Positions 1 through 6,244 of a DNA stretch of 9,565 nucleotides are shown piece by piece; within the stretch, counting starts at the first letter, position 1; each line of letters opens with the position of its first letter. Source of the stretch: an uncultured Chlorobiaceae bacterium (GTDB lineage Bacteria; Bacteroidota; Chlorobiia; Chlorobiales; Chlorobiaceae); contig CAIYWF010000194.1 in assembly GCA_903929845.1 (NCBI GenBank), positions 1-9,565 on the forward strand, read 5' to 3'. The notes under the pieces were generated by a model. That model did not search any database. It was not told the origin of the DNA and worked only from the letters and a program-made list of their open reading frames with translations. The translations under genes were made by a program, and so were the position numbers.

Positions 1-8
1 ATGTGCAT

Positions 9-32
9 GGAATTAATATATTGATTAATTCC
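9..32. repeat. AT-rich perfect inverted repeat
   Basis: Arms GGAATTAAT (9-17) and ATTAATTCC (24-32) are exact reverse complements around a 6-nt spacer. It could be a regulator-binding palindrome or a weak hairpin belonging to a gene left of the window. There is no long T-run on either side, so it is a poor terminator. The stretch 1-281 holds no convincing reading frame, and no clear promoter was found in it. Confidence 0.4.
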
Positions 33-204
33 TTATAAAACAAATGCTTTGACGTAATTTACATGGGTACAAAACACACCAAATCGCTGTATTTTATCAC
101 AAATCAATAGATTATGTGGTTTTTGGCTGGGGAACTTCGGGTTAACCATCCAATCGTAAAACATTTTACCACAAAGTAACTGTCAGCAATGCTTCTTATA
201 TTGG

Positions 205-243
205 AAAAGGCGCTGACTCATCAAAAAAGAGCGGCGCCTTTTT
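205..243 (+). terminator. Rho-independent terminator-like hairpin upstream of moaA
   Basis: AAAAGGCGC (205-213) pairs perfectly over 9 bp with GCGCCTTTT (234-242), with a 20-nt loop, and the 3' arm runs into TTTTTC. The shape is that of an intrinsic terminator on the plus strand. No gene inside the window ends just before it. It may end a transcript or small RNA starting further left, or act as a leader attenuator of moaA, whose start codon is about 40 nt downstream. The sequence does not decide between these. Confidence 0.6.
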
Positions 244-281
244 CTTCATAACGCTTTTTTTGGCCCATTTTTTCTTTCAGC

Positions 282-1277
282 ATGAGCAGTACACTCCAGA
301 GTTCCCTTGTCGATCCGTTTCATAGATCTGTAGATTATGTACGTATAGCCGTCACTTCGCGTTGCAACCGGAGATGCTCCTACTGCATGAGCGAGACGCA
401 TCAAGAGAGAACTGATGCTCACTCTCAACTGAGCAAGCTGGAGATCATGACTATCATCAAGGTGCTTGCCACTCTTGGTGTAACAAAGGTGCGGTTTACT
501 GGCGGGGAACCTCTTCTGAGCATGGATATTGTAGAATTGGTTCGTGATACGAAAAAAATTGCAGGCATAAAAACGGTAAACCTGACAACCAATGGTCTTC
601 TGCTCGACAGTTTTCTTCCCGGCCTTATTGATGCAGGTCTCGACGCCATTAATTTCAGTATTGACACGCTTGATCGTGAACGATATCATACAATAACAAG
701 GAGAGACGAATATCGTCGAGTGCGCGACAATCTCGACAACCTTCTTGCAACGGCAGTCATTCCCACAAAAATCAACGTGGTTCTGATGCGCGACATCAAT
801 AGCGATGAAATTTTGCGATTTGTTGACTTGACCAGAGATCATGCCGTCACCGTTCGATTTCTGGAGTTGCAACCGTTTGACGACCATCAAATCTGGCGCA
901 CCGGAAAATTTTTCAGTGCCGATAAAATTCAGGAGTTATTGAAAAGGAACTACTCCGGGCTTCAGACCATCAGAGGCCACTCAACCCAGTATTTCAGCTA
1001 TATCTTGCCTGATCATAAAGGATCGATTGCTATTATACCTGCATTTACAAGAAATTTCTGCAGCCAGTGCAACAAGATCCGTATTACCTCTGACGGCACA
1101 ATTATCAGTTGTCTTTATGAGCAAAAGGGGGTGAAGTTGTTGCCACTGCTTCGCAGCAATGCCAGCCATGAATCAATCGCGGATCTGTTCCGGAAAGCAG
1201 TGTCACTGAAACCCCTGGACGGAAAGCATTCTGCCAAAGATTCCGGCAGAACAAGTATGTCAGAAATTGGAGGGTAG
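282..1277 (+). CDS. moaA: GTP 3',8-cyclase MoaA (molybdenum cofactor biosynthesis)
   Basis: This is a complete 331-residue radical SAM enzyme that rearranges GTP to 3',8-cyclo-GTP in the first step of molybdopterin synthesis, in the cytoplasm. The N-terminal cluster motif CxxxCxxC is at C28, C32 and C35, inside the family context VDYVRIAVTSRCNRRCSYCM. The SAM-binding TGGEP lies at 73-77. A second cluster motif, CxxCx13C at C260, C263 and C277, is specific to MoaA among radical SAM proteins. The chain ends in the Gly-Gly (330-331) that MoaA needs for activity. All key residues and the length fit a functional enzyme. The start at 282 gives the usual spacing to the DPF..VDY segment, although the upstream sequence is pyrimidine-rich with no Shine-Dalgarno. 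No other moa or moe gene is in the window, so the rest of the pathway must be elsewhere. Confidence 0.95.
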   Translation: MSSTLQSSLVDPFHRSVDYVRIAVTSRCNRRCSYCMSETHQERTDAHSQLSKLEIMTIIKVLATLGVTKVRFTGGEPLLSMDIVELVRDTKKIAGIKTVNLTTNGLLLDSFLPGLIDAGLDAINFSIDTLDRERYHTITRRDEYRRVRDNLDNLLATAVIPTKINVVLMRDINSDEILRFVDLTRDHAVTVRFLELQPFDDHQIWRTGKFFSADKIQELLKRNYSGLQTIRGHSTQYFSYILPDHKGSIAIIPAFTRNFCSQCNKIRITSDGTIISCLYEQKGVKLLPLLRSNASHESIADLFRKAVSLKPLDGKHSAKDSGRTSMSEIGG

Positions 1278-1313
1278 AACGTACCCTTATCTTTATTGGA
1301 ATCCATCAGCTTG

Positions 1314-1359
1314 AAACACAAGAGCCATCCCTTTTTCTTTGAGATGGCTCTTGTGTTTT
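1314..1359. terminator. Bidirectional terminator between convergent genes
   Basis: Positions 1314-1329 (beginning AAACACAAGAGC) and 1343-1358 are perfect 16-bp reverse complements around a 13-nt pyrimidine-rich loop. The outer ends are A-rich on the left and T-rich on the right, so the hairpin can serve both strands. It lies between the stop of moaA and the stop of the convergent cysteine desulfurase, exactly where a shared terminator is expected. Confidence 0.85.
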
Positions 1360-1384
1360 CTCGGCGTCTGCAATAATTGTCTCT

Positions 1385-3367
1385 TTATCGTCTCTGGATA
1401 TGATTGATCACCTCAGCCAATCGGTTAATCTCATCCTTGGTATTGTAGAAAGCCAGTGATGGCCGTATTGTCCCTTCAACGCCGAACCTGCGTAACGATG
1501 GCTGTGAGCAGTGGTGACCAGTCCGGACAGCAATGCCCTCGCGGTCAAGCAGCTTGCCAACCTCTTCATTGGGAAGATTGTTGAGCACAAACGAGACCAC
1601 ACCAACCTTGTTGCGTGCCGTACCGATGATGCGCAGGCCCGGAATCCTGATAAGTTTCTCCGTAGCATACTCAGTCAACTCATGCTCATAACGGGCGATA
1701 TTGTCAAGCCCGATTTTGCGCACATAATCGAGCGCCGCTCCAAGCCCAATAGCATCGCCGATCGAAGGCGTTCCAGCTTCAAATTTAGCCGGTGGCTCGT
1801 TGTAGATGGTCTCCTCAAAGCGCACATCCTGAATCATGTTGCCGCCCCCCTGCCACGGTGGCATAATCTCAAGCAGTTCCCGCTTGCCATACACCACGCC
1901 GATGCCGGTAGGAGCAAAAATCTTATGGCCCGAAAAAACAAAGAAATCAGCATCGAGATCCTGAACATTGACCGGAATATGGGCAACAGATTGTGCCCCG
2001 TCAACCAGCACCTTTGCGTCAAAGCGCTTGGCCAGTTGTATCATCTCCCTGACGGGCAGAATAGTTCCAAGGCCGTTCGAAGCCTGAGTCAGTGAAACAA
2101 ACTTGGTGCGGGGTCCGAGCAGCTTGGTATACTCTTCCATAATAATCTCGCCCCGGTTGTTGACCGGCACAACCTTGATGCGCGCCCCTTTTTCCTGAGC
2201 CAGCATCTGCCATGGAACAATATTGGCATGATGTTCAAGAATGGAGAGCACAATCTCATCACCCGGCTGGACAAACTTCCGTCCCCAGGTCTGCGCAACA
2301 AGATTGATACCCTCCGTAGTCCCTCTCACATAGATAATTTCCGATGCTGACCCGGCACCGATGAACTGCCTTATTTTCTCTCGGGTACCTTCATAAGCAT
2401 CGGTGGCACGAGCAGCAAGGGTGTGTGCACCACGATGGATATTCGAGTTATCGTTTGCGTAGAATTGTGCAACAGCATTGATAACGCTGAGCGGCTTCTG
2501 TGTTGTTGCTGCATTGTCAAACCAGACAAGCTGTTTGCCATGAATCTTCTGGTGAAGGACAGGGAAGTCCTTGCGTATAGTCAGAACGTCAAAGCCTTCA
2601 GGCTGATGAATTGGCACTTTAGGCTCACGCAGAAAGTAATAGGGCTCTCTGGGAGCTTCAGGCATACTGAATGGTAAAGAACTGCTGCCTCCAGGTAGTT
2701 CAGGCACTCCGGCAGGGGCCGATGTGCCACCGCGTAGCTTCTGAAACACTGCCTCAAGATTCGGGCTGCCCTGTTCCTGTTCAAAGGTTCTATACAGTTT
2801 TTCCGCATAGCATTGTCCTTCAGCAGATCCGCCGTTTGAGCCGGGAGATGAAGGAAGCTGCGCCTGTGGATTTATTGCCGGATTAGCTTCTGAAAAACGT
2901 TCAGCCGAGTCTGGCTTTGGAGGCAGGCTGCGCTGGATGAACTGGTCGAGCCCGTAAGAGCCGTCTGTGTTTTCAGAATAGTTCTGCTGATCGGTCAGTT
3001 TATTGGCATGATGTCCCAGCGGTTCCTGCTTTTTTTCAGGTGTGCCAGGCAAAAAATAGAAATCGTGCTCAGGTTCTGCAGGAAGCCCATCGAAAAGATA
3101 AGGAGGAGCTGATTCTCCAGAAAAATCCTGCTGCTGAAGATTGGTCGGAACGTTCCAGGCACCCGGTTCCCCGGCAAACGCTGTTTTATCATGTAAGATA
3201 CCAGCAACCGAAGAAGGCGCCCCTGCGGCATCGGTTTCATATCGCGGAACAGTGCCAGCTTCAGGCACTTCATTGAACAGACGACTTGCAATCTGTGCAA
3301 TGAACGCCGGGTTCAGCGCCTCACTTTCGATTCCCGGAATGTTCTCTTGCTCATATTCTTTAGGCAT
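1385..3367 (-). CDS. Encapsulin cargo: SufS-type cysteine desulfurase with long N-terminal targeting extension
   Basis: This 660-residue protein has two parts. Residues about 256-660 are a complete type II (SufS/CsdA-like) PLP-dependent cysteine desulfurase, which converts cysteine to alanine and an enzyme persulfide. Visible are FDNAATTQKP (283-292), EHHANIVPW (378-386), the DGAQS aspartate D456, the PLP lysine K482 in SGHK, and the catalytic C620 in RTGHHCSQP. Residues 1-255 are Pro/Gly/Ser/Gln-rich, apparently disordered, and absent from ordinary SufS proteins of about 400 residues. This is the layout of cysteine desulfurases loaded into family 2 encapsulins, where the extension directs cargo into the shell. 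A 12-residue motif ending in [FY]YFL occurs twice (95-106, 235-246), and short helix-like segments lie near 18-33 and 185-212. The start at 3367 is fixed by an in-frame TGA two codons upstream; no clear ribosome-binding site is seen. It lies directly downstream of the shell gene. No SufBCD genes are nearby, which argues against a housekeeping role. Confidence 0.92.
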   Translation of the reverse strand: MPKEYEQENIPGIESEALNPAFIAQIASRLFNEVPEAGTVPRYETDAAGAPSSVAGILHDKTAFAGEPGAWNVPTNLQQQDFSGESAPPYLFDGLPAEPEHDFYFLPGTPEKKQEPLGHHANKLTDQQNYSENTDGSYGLDQFIQRSLPPKPDSAERFSEANPAINPQAQLPSSPGSNGGSAEGQCYAEKLYRTFEQEQGSPNLEAVFQKLRGGTSAPAGVPELPGGSSSLPFSMPEAPREPYYFLREPKVPIHQPEGFDVLTIRKDFPVLHQKIHGKQLVWFDNAATTQKPLSVINAVAQFYANDNSNIHRGAHTLAARATDAYEGTREKIRQFIGAGSASEIIYVRGTTEGINLVAQTWGRKFVQPGDEIVLSILEHHANIVPWQMLAQEKGARIKVVPVNNRGEIIMEEYTKLLGPRTKFVSLTQASNGLGTILPVREMIQLAKRFDAKVLVDGAQSVAHIPVNVQDLDADFFVFSGHKIFAPTGIGVVYGKRELLEIMPPWQGGGNMIQDVRFEETIYNEPPAKFEAGTPSIGDAIGLGAALDYVRKIGLDNIARYEHELTEYATEKLIRIPGLRIIGTARNKVGVVSFVLNNLPNEEVGKLLDREGIAVRTGHHCSQPSLRRFGVEGTIRPSLAFYNTKDEINRLAEVINHIQRR

Positions 3368-3383
3368 AAGTCACAAAGGTAAT

Positions 3384-3435
3384 CTATAGAGAGACACCAT
3401 GTTTCAGTCATTGAATCATGGCTGTCTCTCCATAG
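3384..3435 (-). promoter_or_regulatory. Strong intercistronic hairpin between shell and cargo genes
   Basis: Arms 3384-3401 (CTATAGAGAGACACCATG) and 3417-3435 (CATGGCTGTCTCTCCATAG) pair over about 17 bp, with one mismatch and one bulged base, around a 15-nt loop. On the minus strand it begins about 15 nt after the shell stop codon and ends 16 nt before the desulfurase ATG. There is no T-run after it, so full termination is unlikely. It may stabilise the upstream message, mark a processing site, or tune cargo translation so that shell is made in excess of cargo. Confidence 0.6.
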
Positions 3436-3450
3436 CAGTTAATCGCAGTA

Positions 3451-4908
3451 TTATTTCGTTTTAGTGCCTAACAAGCGATGTTCGTAATCGTGATAGTAGC
3501 CCACTTCCACATTCTCAAGAATACCCAGAGCATCATCGGTCAGAACGGCCAGTGAAGAATAGAGAGTCAAAAGATAAGAAGCTACACCAAGCTTGTCGAG
3601 TCCCATCAGCCTTGCAGAAAGACTTGGGCTGATTTCACCCGGAATTCCGGCCTGATGAAGCCCAACCACACCCTGCTCATTTTCACCGACACGAACCAGA
3701 ATAATGTTTGTTGTGGCTTGTCCCGACTTGTTGTTTTTGTTGATGTCAAGCTTGTCGCACGGAATAAGCGGTACACCACGCCACGTGAGTACAGGAGTTC
3801 CAAAGAGGTTGATGGTGGCAGGAGGCACTCCGCGCCAGGTGCATTCGCGCTCGAAAGCAGCAATGGCTTTTGGATGGGCGATGAAGAAGGCTGGTTTTTT
3901 CCACACTTTGGTGAGCAGATCGTCAAGGTCATCAGGTGTCGGTGTACCGTACCGGGTACTGATACGCTGTCCTGGATCTGCAGAATAAAGCAGGCCGAAC
4001 TCCCGGTTGTTGATGAACTCCCACTCCTGACGCTCTTTGATACCCTCAATCGTCAGACGCATCTGCTGCTCAATCTGGTTGAAGGGTTCATTGTAGAGGT
4101 CGGAGACGCGGGTATGGACACGAACAACGGTCTGTATAGCCTGAAGCGAGTATTCACGAGGCTTGTTCGAATAATCGACATAGGTTTCAGGTATCTCGAT
4201 ATTTTCAGCAAATCCTGCAACAAGGTCAATGTGTTTTTCACCGTGAGTATTGACGGTGGAACGAATTTTCAGGTACTCCTCAACAGCGCTCTTAAAAGAA
4301 TCCTTCAATGCTGGTGATTCCTTGAACAACTTTTCGATATCACCACTTGAAAGGGAGAAGAACGAACCTGGGGTAATGGTACGTATGGTGACTGATGAAG
4401 GTTTTTCAGAAACCAGCTCCTCATCACCGAAATACTCACCTTCAGAAAGCAGGGCTATCCGGAGATCTTCTCCATGCAATCCCTTGCTTAAAATCTCCAC
4501 CTGACCGTGTGCAATAATAAAAATCTTGTGGCGATCTTCGCCTTCAAGGATAAGGGTATTGCCGAGTTCGGCATCCTCAAGGACAAATTTTTTGGCAATT
4601 TTGGCGATAATCTCTTCGTCAAACGAAGAAAAGAGCGGAATATTCTTCAATGACTCAGGACTGAAGGATGGTGTGCCCTTATGAAAATTGATACCAATTC
4701 TTTCGGGTTTCTGCAGTTCTATTTTTGTGCGGTTGACGCGGTAAGTGCCCGAAGATACATGAACCCAGGGAAGGAGCTTTAACAGCCACCTTGGGGTTAT
4801 AGACATCATCTGTGGCGGAGTCTTGGTAGTATTCGCCAGATTTCTTGCAACATGGGTCGTTACACTGCGCTGTAACAGACTACTGGGTTCCTGTTGTGAG
4901 TTTGACAT
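3451..4908 (-). CDS. Family 2 encapsulin shell protein with inserted cyclic-nucleotide-binding-like domain
   Basis: This 485-residue HK97-fold nanocompartment shell protein is inferred to self-assemble and enclose the adjacent cysteine desulfurase. An N-terminal arm (about 1-80) carries the family 2 signature LLPWVHVSSGTYRVNR (residues 45-60). Residues about 82-212 form a Crp-like cyclic-nucleotide-binding fold with IFIIAHGQVEIL and FGDEEL. Residues about 225-485 are the encapsulin body, with GTPTPDDLDDLL (321-332), AHPKAIAAFERECTWRGVPP (residues 344-363), LTWRGVPLIP, GVVGL and a C-terminal LTDDALGILENVEVGYYHDY. The inserted domain is the mark of subfamily 2B, whereas desulfurase cargo is, as I recall, mainly tied to domain-less 2A shells such as SrpI of Synechococcus. 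ATG 4908 was chosen because GAGGAG lies just upstream; an in-frame TTG at 4944 would add 12 residues without a ribosome-binding site. Annotation as a transcription regulator would be wrong: no helix-turn-helix is seen. Confidence 0.92.
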   Translation of the reverse strand: MSNSQQEPSSLLQRSVTTHVARNLANTTKTPPQMMSITPRWLLKLLPWVHVSSGTYRVNRTKIELQKPERIGINFHKGTPSFSPESLKNIPLFSSFDEEIIAKIAKKFVLEDAELGNTLILEGEDRHKIFIIAHGQVEILSKGLHGEDLRIALLSEGEYFGDEELVSEKPSSVTIRTITPGSFFSLSSGDIEKLFKESPALKDSFKSAVEEYLKIRSTVNTHGEKHIDLVAGFAENIEIPETYVDYSNKPREYSLQAIQTVVRVHTRVSDLYNEPFNQIEQQMRLTIEGIKERQEWEFINNREFGLLYSADPGQRISTRYGTPTPDDLDDLLTKVWKKPAFFIAHPKAIAAFERECTWRGVPPATINLFGTPVLTWRGVPLIPCDKLDINKNNKSGQATTNIILVRVGENEQGVVGLHQAGIPGEISPSLSARLMGLDKLGVASYLLTLYSSLAVLTDDALGILENVEVGYYHDYEHRLLGTKTK

Positions 4909-4911
4909 GGT

Positions 4912-4917
4912 CTCCTC
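4912..4917 (-). promoter_or_regulatory. Shine-Dalgarno of the encapsulin gene (decides start)
   Basis: On the minus strand GAGGAG sits 3 nt before ATG 4908, with its GAGG core at 5 nt. This favours 4908 over the upstream in-frame TTG at 4944, which lies inside a TTGTCGACAA palindrome (4935-4944) with no purine-rich sequence before it. The neighbouring cysK and desulfurase genes have no comparable site, so the shell may be the best-translated cistron of the operon. Confidence 0.65.
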
Positions 4918-4995
4918 GAATGGTTTATTAGTAGTTGTCGACAAAACAATATTTATTTCAGGTAACGATCATTCGCTACACCAAAAATCATTGTA

Positions 4996-5949
4996 TTAAA
5001 AATTGACAGATTCGTCCTCAAACTGGTAGAGCAGTGTCGTCAGGTAACGTTCACCGGTATCAGGCAAAATAACAACGATCCGTTTTCCCTCATTTTCTTC
5101 ACGCTGAGCAAGCTCCAACGCAGCATAAACAGCCGCTCCCGAAGAGATGCCGACGATAAGTCCTTCACTACGGGCCAACTCGCGGCCAGTACGCATGGCA
5201 TCTTCATTTCGTACCTTGATGATCTCATCAATAATCCCGGTGTTCAGTATTTCAGGAACAAAGCCGGCGCCGATCCCCTGTATTTTATGCGGCCCGGGCT
5301 TGCCACCGGAAAGAACTGGTGAATCAAACGGCTCAACAGCAACAATTTTAATCTCAGCGTTCCGCTGTTTCAGTACCTCGCCAACACCCGTTATCGTGCC
5401 GCCAGTCCCTACGCCGCTGACAAAAAGATCAATCTTTCCATCAGTGTCCTTCCAAATCTCCTCTGCAGTGGTTGTGCGGTGGATCTCAGGATTTGCAGGG
5501 TTATTAAACTGCTGCGGGATAAATGAGTCGGGATATTGCAATTTCAGTTCATCTGCCGTTCTGATGGCTCCAAGCATTCCTTCCGACCCGGGTGTCAGAA
5601 CCAGTTCAGCGCCAAGCGCTTTAAGCATGTTCCTGCGTTCAAGGCTCATAGTCTCAGGCATGGCAAGGATCAGACGGTATCCTTTCGCTGCGGCAATGAA
5701 AGCCAGTGCAATTCCAGTGTTGCCGCTTGTCGGTTCGATGATAACCGTTTCTTTAGTAATCAATCCCTTCTTCTCGGCATCTTCTATCATGGAAATACCG
5801 ATACGATCCTTGACACTTCCTCCGGGGTTGAAATATTCAAGCTTGGCAATAATAGTGGCTTGGGCTTGATGCTGTCGATTGAAATTGCCAAGTTCAAGTA
5901 ACGGGGTATTCCCGATCAAATCAGTAAGCCTTTTAGCAATATTAGGCAT
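4996..5949 (-). CDS. cysK: Cysteine synthase A (O-acetylserine sulfhydrylase)
   Basis: This is a 317-residue PLP enzyme that makes cysteine from O-acetylserine and sulfide in the cytoplasm. The family start LTDLIGNTPLLEL is at 8-20. The PLP lysine is K47 in NPGGSVKDR, the substrate loop TSGNTG is at 74-79, and QFNNPANPEIH is at 147-157. The phosphate-binding glycine loop GTGGT is at 181-185, and S270 in the GISSGAA segment contacts the PLP ring nitrogen in this family. The length is normal and nothing is missing. It is the first gene of the probable operon with the encapsulin shell (87-nt gap, no terminator seen) and desulfurase. A srp cysteine-synthase gene also accompanies the srpI encapsulin in Synechococcus. 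It has no cargo-like extension, so it probably works outside the shell and feeds cysteine to it. The start fits the family alignment, but no Shine-Dalgarno precedes it. Confidence 0.95.
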   Translation of the reverse strand: MPNIAKRLTDLIGNTPLLELGNFNRQHQAQATIIAKLEYFNPGGSVKDRIGISMIEDAEKKGLITKETVIIEPTSGNTGIALAFIAAAKGYRLILAMPETMSLERRNMLKALGAELVLTPGSEGMLGAIRTADELKLQYPDSFIPQQFNNPANPEIHRTTTAEEIWKDTDGKIDLFVSGVGTGGTITGVGEVLKQRNAEIKIVAVEPFDSPVLSGGKPGPHKIQGIGAGFVPEILNTGIIDEIIKVRNEDAMRTGRELARSEGLIVGISSGAAVYAALELAQREENEGKRIVVILPDTGERYLTTLLYQFEDESVNF

Positions 5950-5963
5950 GGCTACAGAGCTTT

Positions 5964-5992
5964 ATTATAGAGGCCGATAATGCGGATGCCAA
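5964..5992 (-). promoter_or_regulatory. Candidate sigma70-type promoter of the cysK-encapsulin-desulfurase operon
   Basis: On the minus strand TTGGCA (5987-5992) and TATAAT (5964-5969) are separated by 17 bp, giving 5 of 6 and 6 of 6 matches to the E. coli consensus. The expected transcript start near 5957 leaves only about 8 nt before the cysK ATG at 5949, so the message would be almost leaderless. The match is judged by eye; promoter consensus in green sulfur bacteria may differ. Confidence 0.5.
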
Positions 5993-6064
5993 AGATTAGT
6001 GCCGCATTTACATGGCAAATGTATACTATCAATAAGGTATATCCAATAGAGGAAAGAGGTTTTT

Positions 6065-6076
6065 TTAACAATTGTT
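6065..6076. promoter_or_regulatory. Palindrome, first TTAACAATTG copy (possible operator)
   Basis: AACAATTGTT (6067-6076) is a perfect 10-bp palindrome. The 10-mer TTAACAATTG at 6065-6074 recurs at 6176-6185. Both copies lie in the 295-bp region between the divergent cysK and the small Cys-rich gene, which otherwise contains only the cysK promoter and AT-rich sequence. A pair of related palindromes between divergent genes is a common regulator-site layout, but no regulator can be named. Confidence 0.3.
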
Positions 6077-6170
6077 TACTTTGAAAATCTGAAAATTAGA
6101 GTATGATTTTATCTAACCTTTTTATGGGAGGCAATGTCCAAGAGTTAGGGCATTTGGAAACCTGCGATTA

Positions 6171-6185
6171 AATTGTTAACAATTG
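6171..6185. promoter_or_regulatory. 14-bp perfect palindrome, second TTAACAATTG copy
   Basis: AATTGTTAACAATT (6171-6184) is a perfect 14-bp palindrome and contains most of the second copy of TTAACAATTG (6176-6185). It lies about 60 nt before the chosen start of the Cys-rich gene, so a bound repressor here would block that gene. The alternative TTG start of that gene (6173) falls inside the palindrome, a further reason to prefer the later ATG. Confidence 0.35.
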
Positions 6186-6244
6186 CAAAAAAGCCTATCT
6201 TCGATGCTGTTTATATAGCATTTCCTGAATACCAACACGAAATT

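Noticed and set aside
246..890. 214-codon minus-strand open frame opposite moaA
   Set aside because: It lies antisense to an unmistakable MoaA and its translation has no recognisable domain; it is a shadow frame.
1385..3367. Housekeeping SufS of an iron-sulfur assembly operon
   Set aside because: The 255-residue extension and the adjacent encapsulin gene, with no sufBCD genes, point to cargo function instead.
3655..4317. 220-codon plus-strand open frame opposite the encapsulin gene
   Set aside because: It is antisense to a well-supported shell gene and shows no protein-like domain pattern.
3451..4908. Crp/Fnr-type transcription regulator as the identity of the shell gene
   Set aside because: The nucleotide-binding-like domain is followed by about 270 residues of encapsulin body rather than a helix-turn-helix.
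5147..5869. 240-codon plus-strand open frame opposite cysK
   Set aside because: It is a Ser/Pro-rich translation antisense to a highly conserved gene, typical of a mirror frame.
6081..6107. Possible plus-strand promoter TTGAAA/TATGAT for the Cys-rich gene
   Set aside because: The spacer is only 15 bp, too short for a confident sigma70 promoter, and AT-rich DNA gives many such matches.
6134..6148. GGGAGG followed by ATG and a 4-codon frame (MSKS)
   Set aside because: The Shine-Dalgarno-like sequence is only 2 nt from the ATG, and such a tiny frame cannot be distinguished from chance.
6124..6171. 15-codon ORF (MGGNVQELGHLETCD) ahead of the Cys-rich gene, considered as a leader peptide
   Set aside because: It has no ribosome-binding site or regulatory codon run, and its length is within chance expectation in open sequence.
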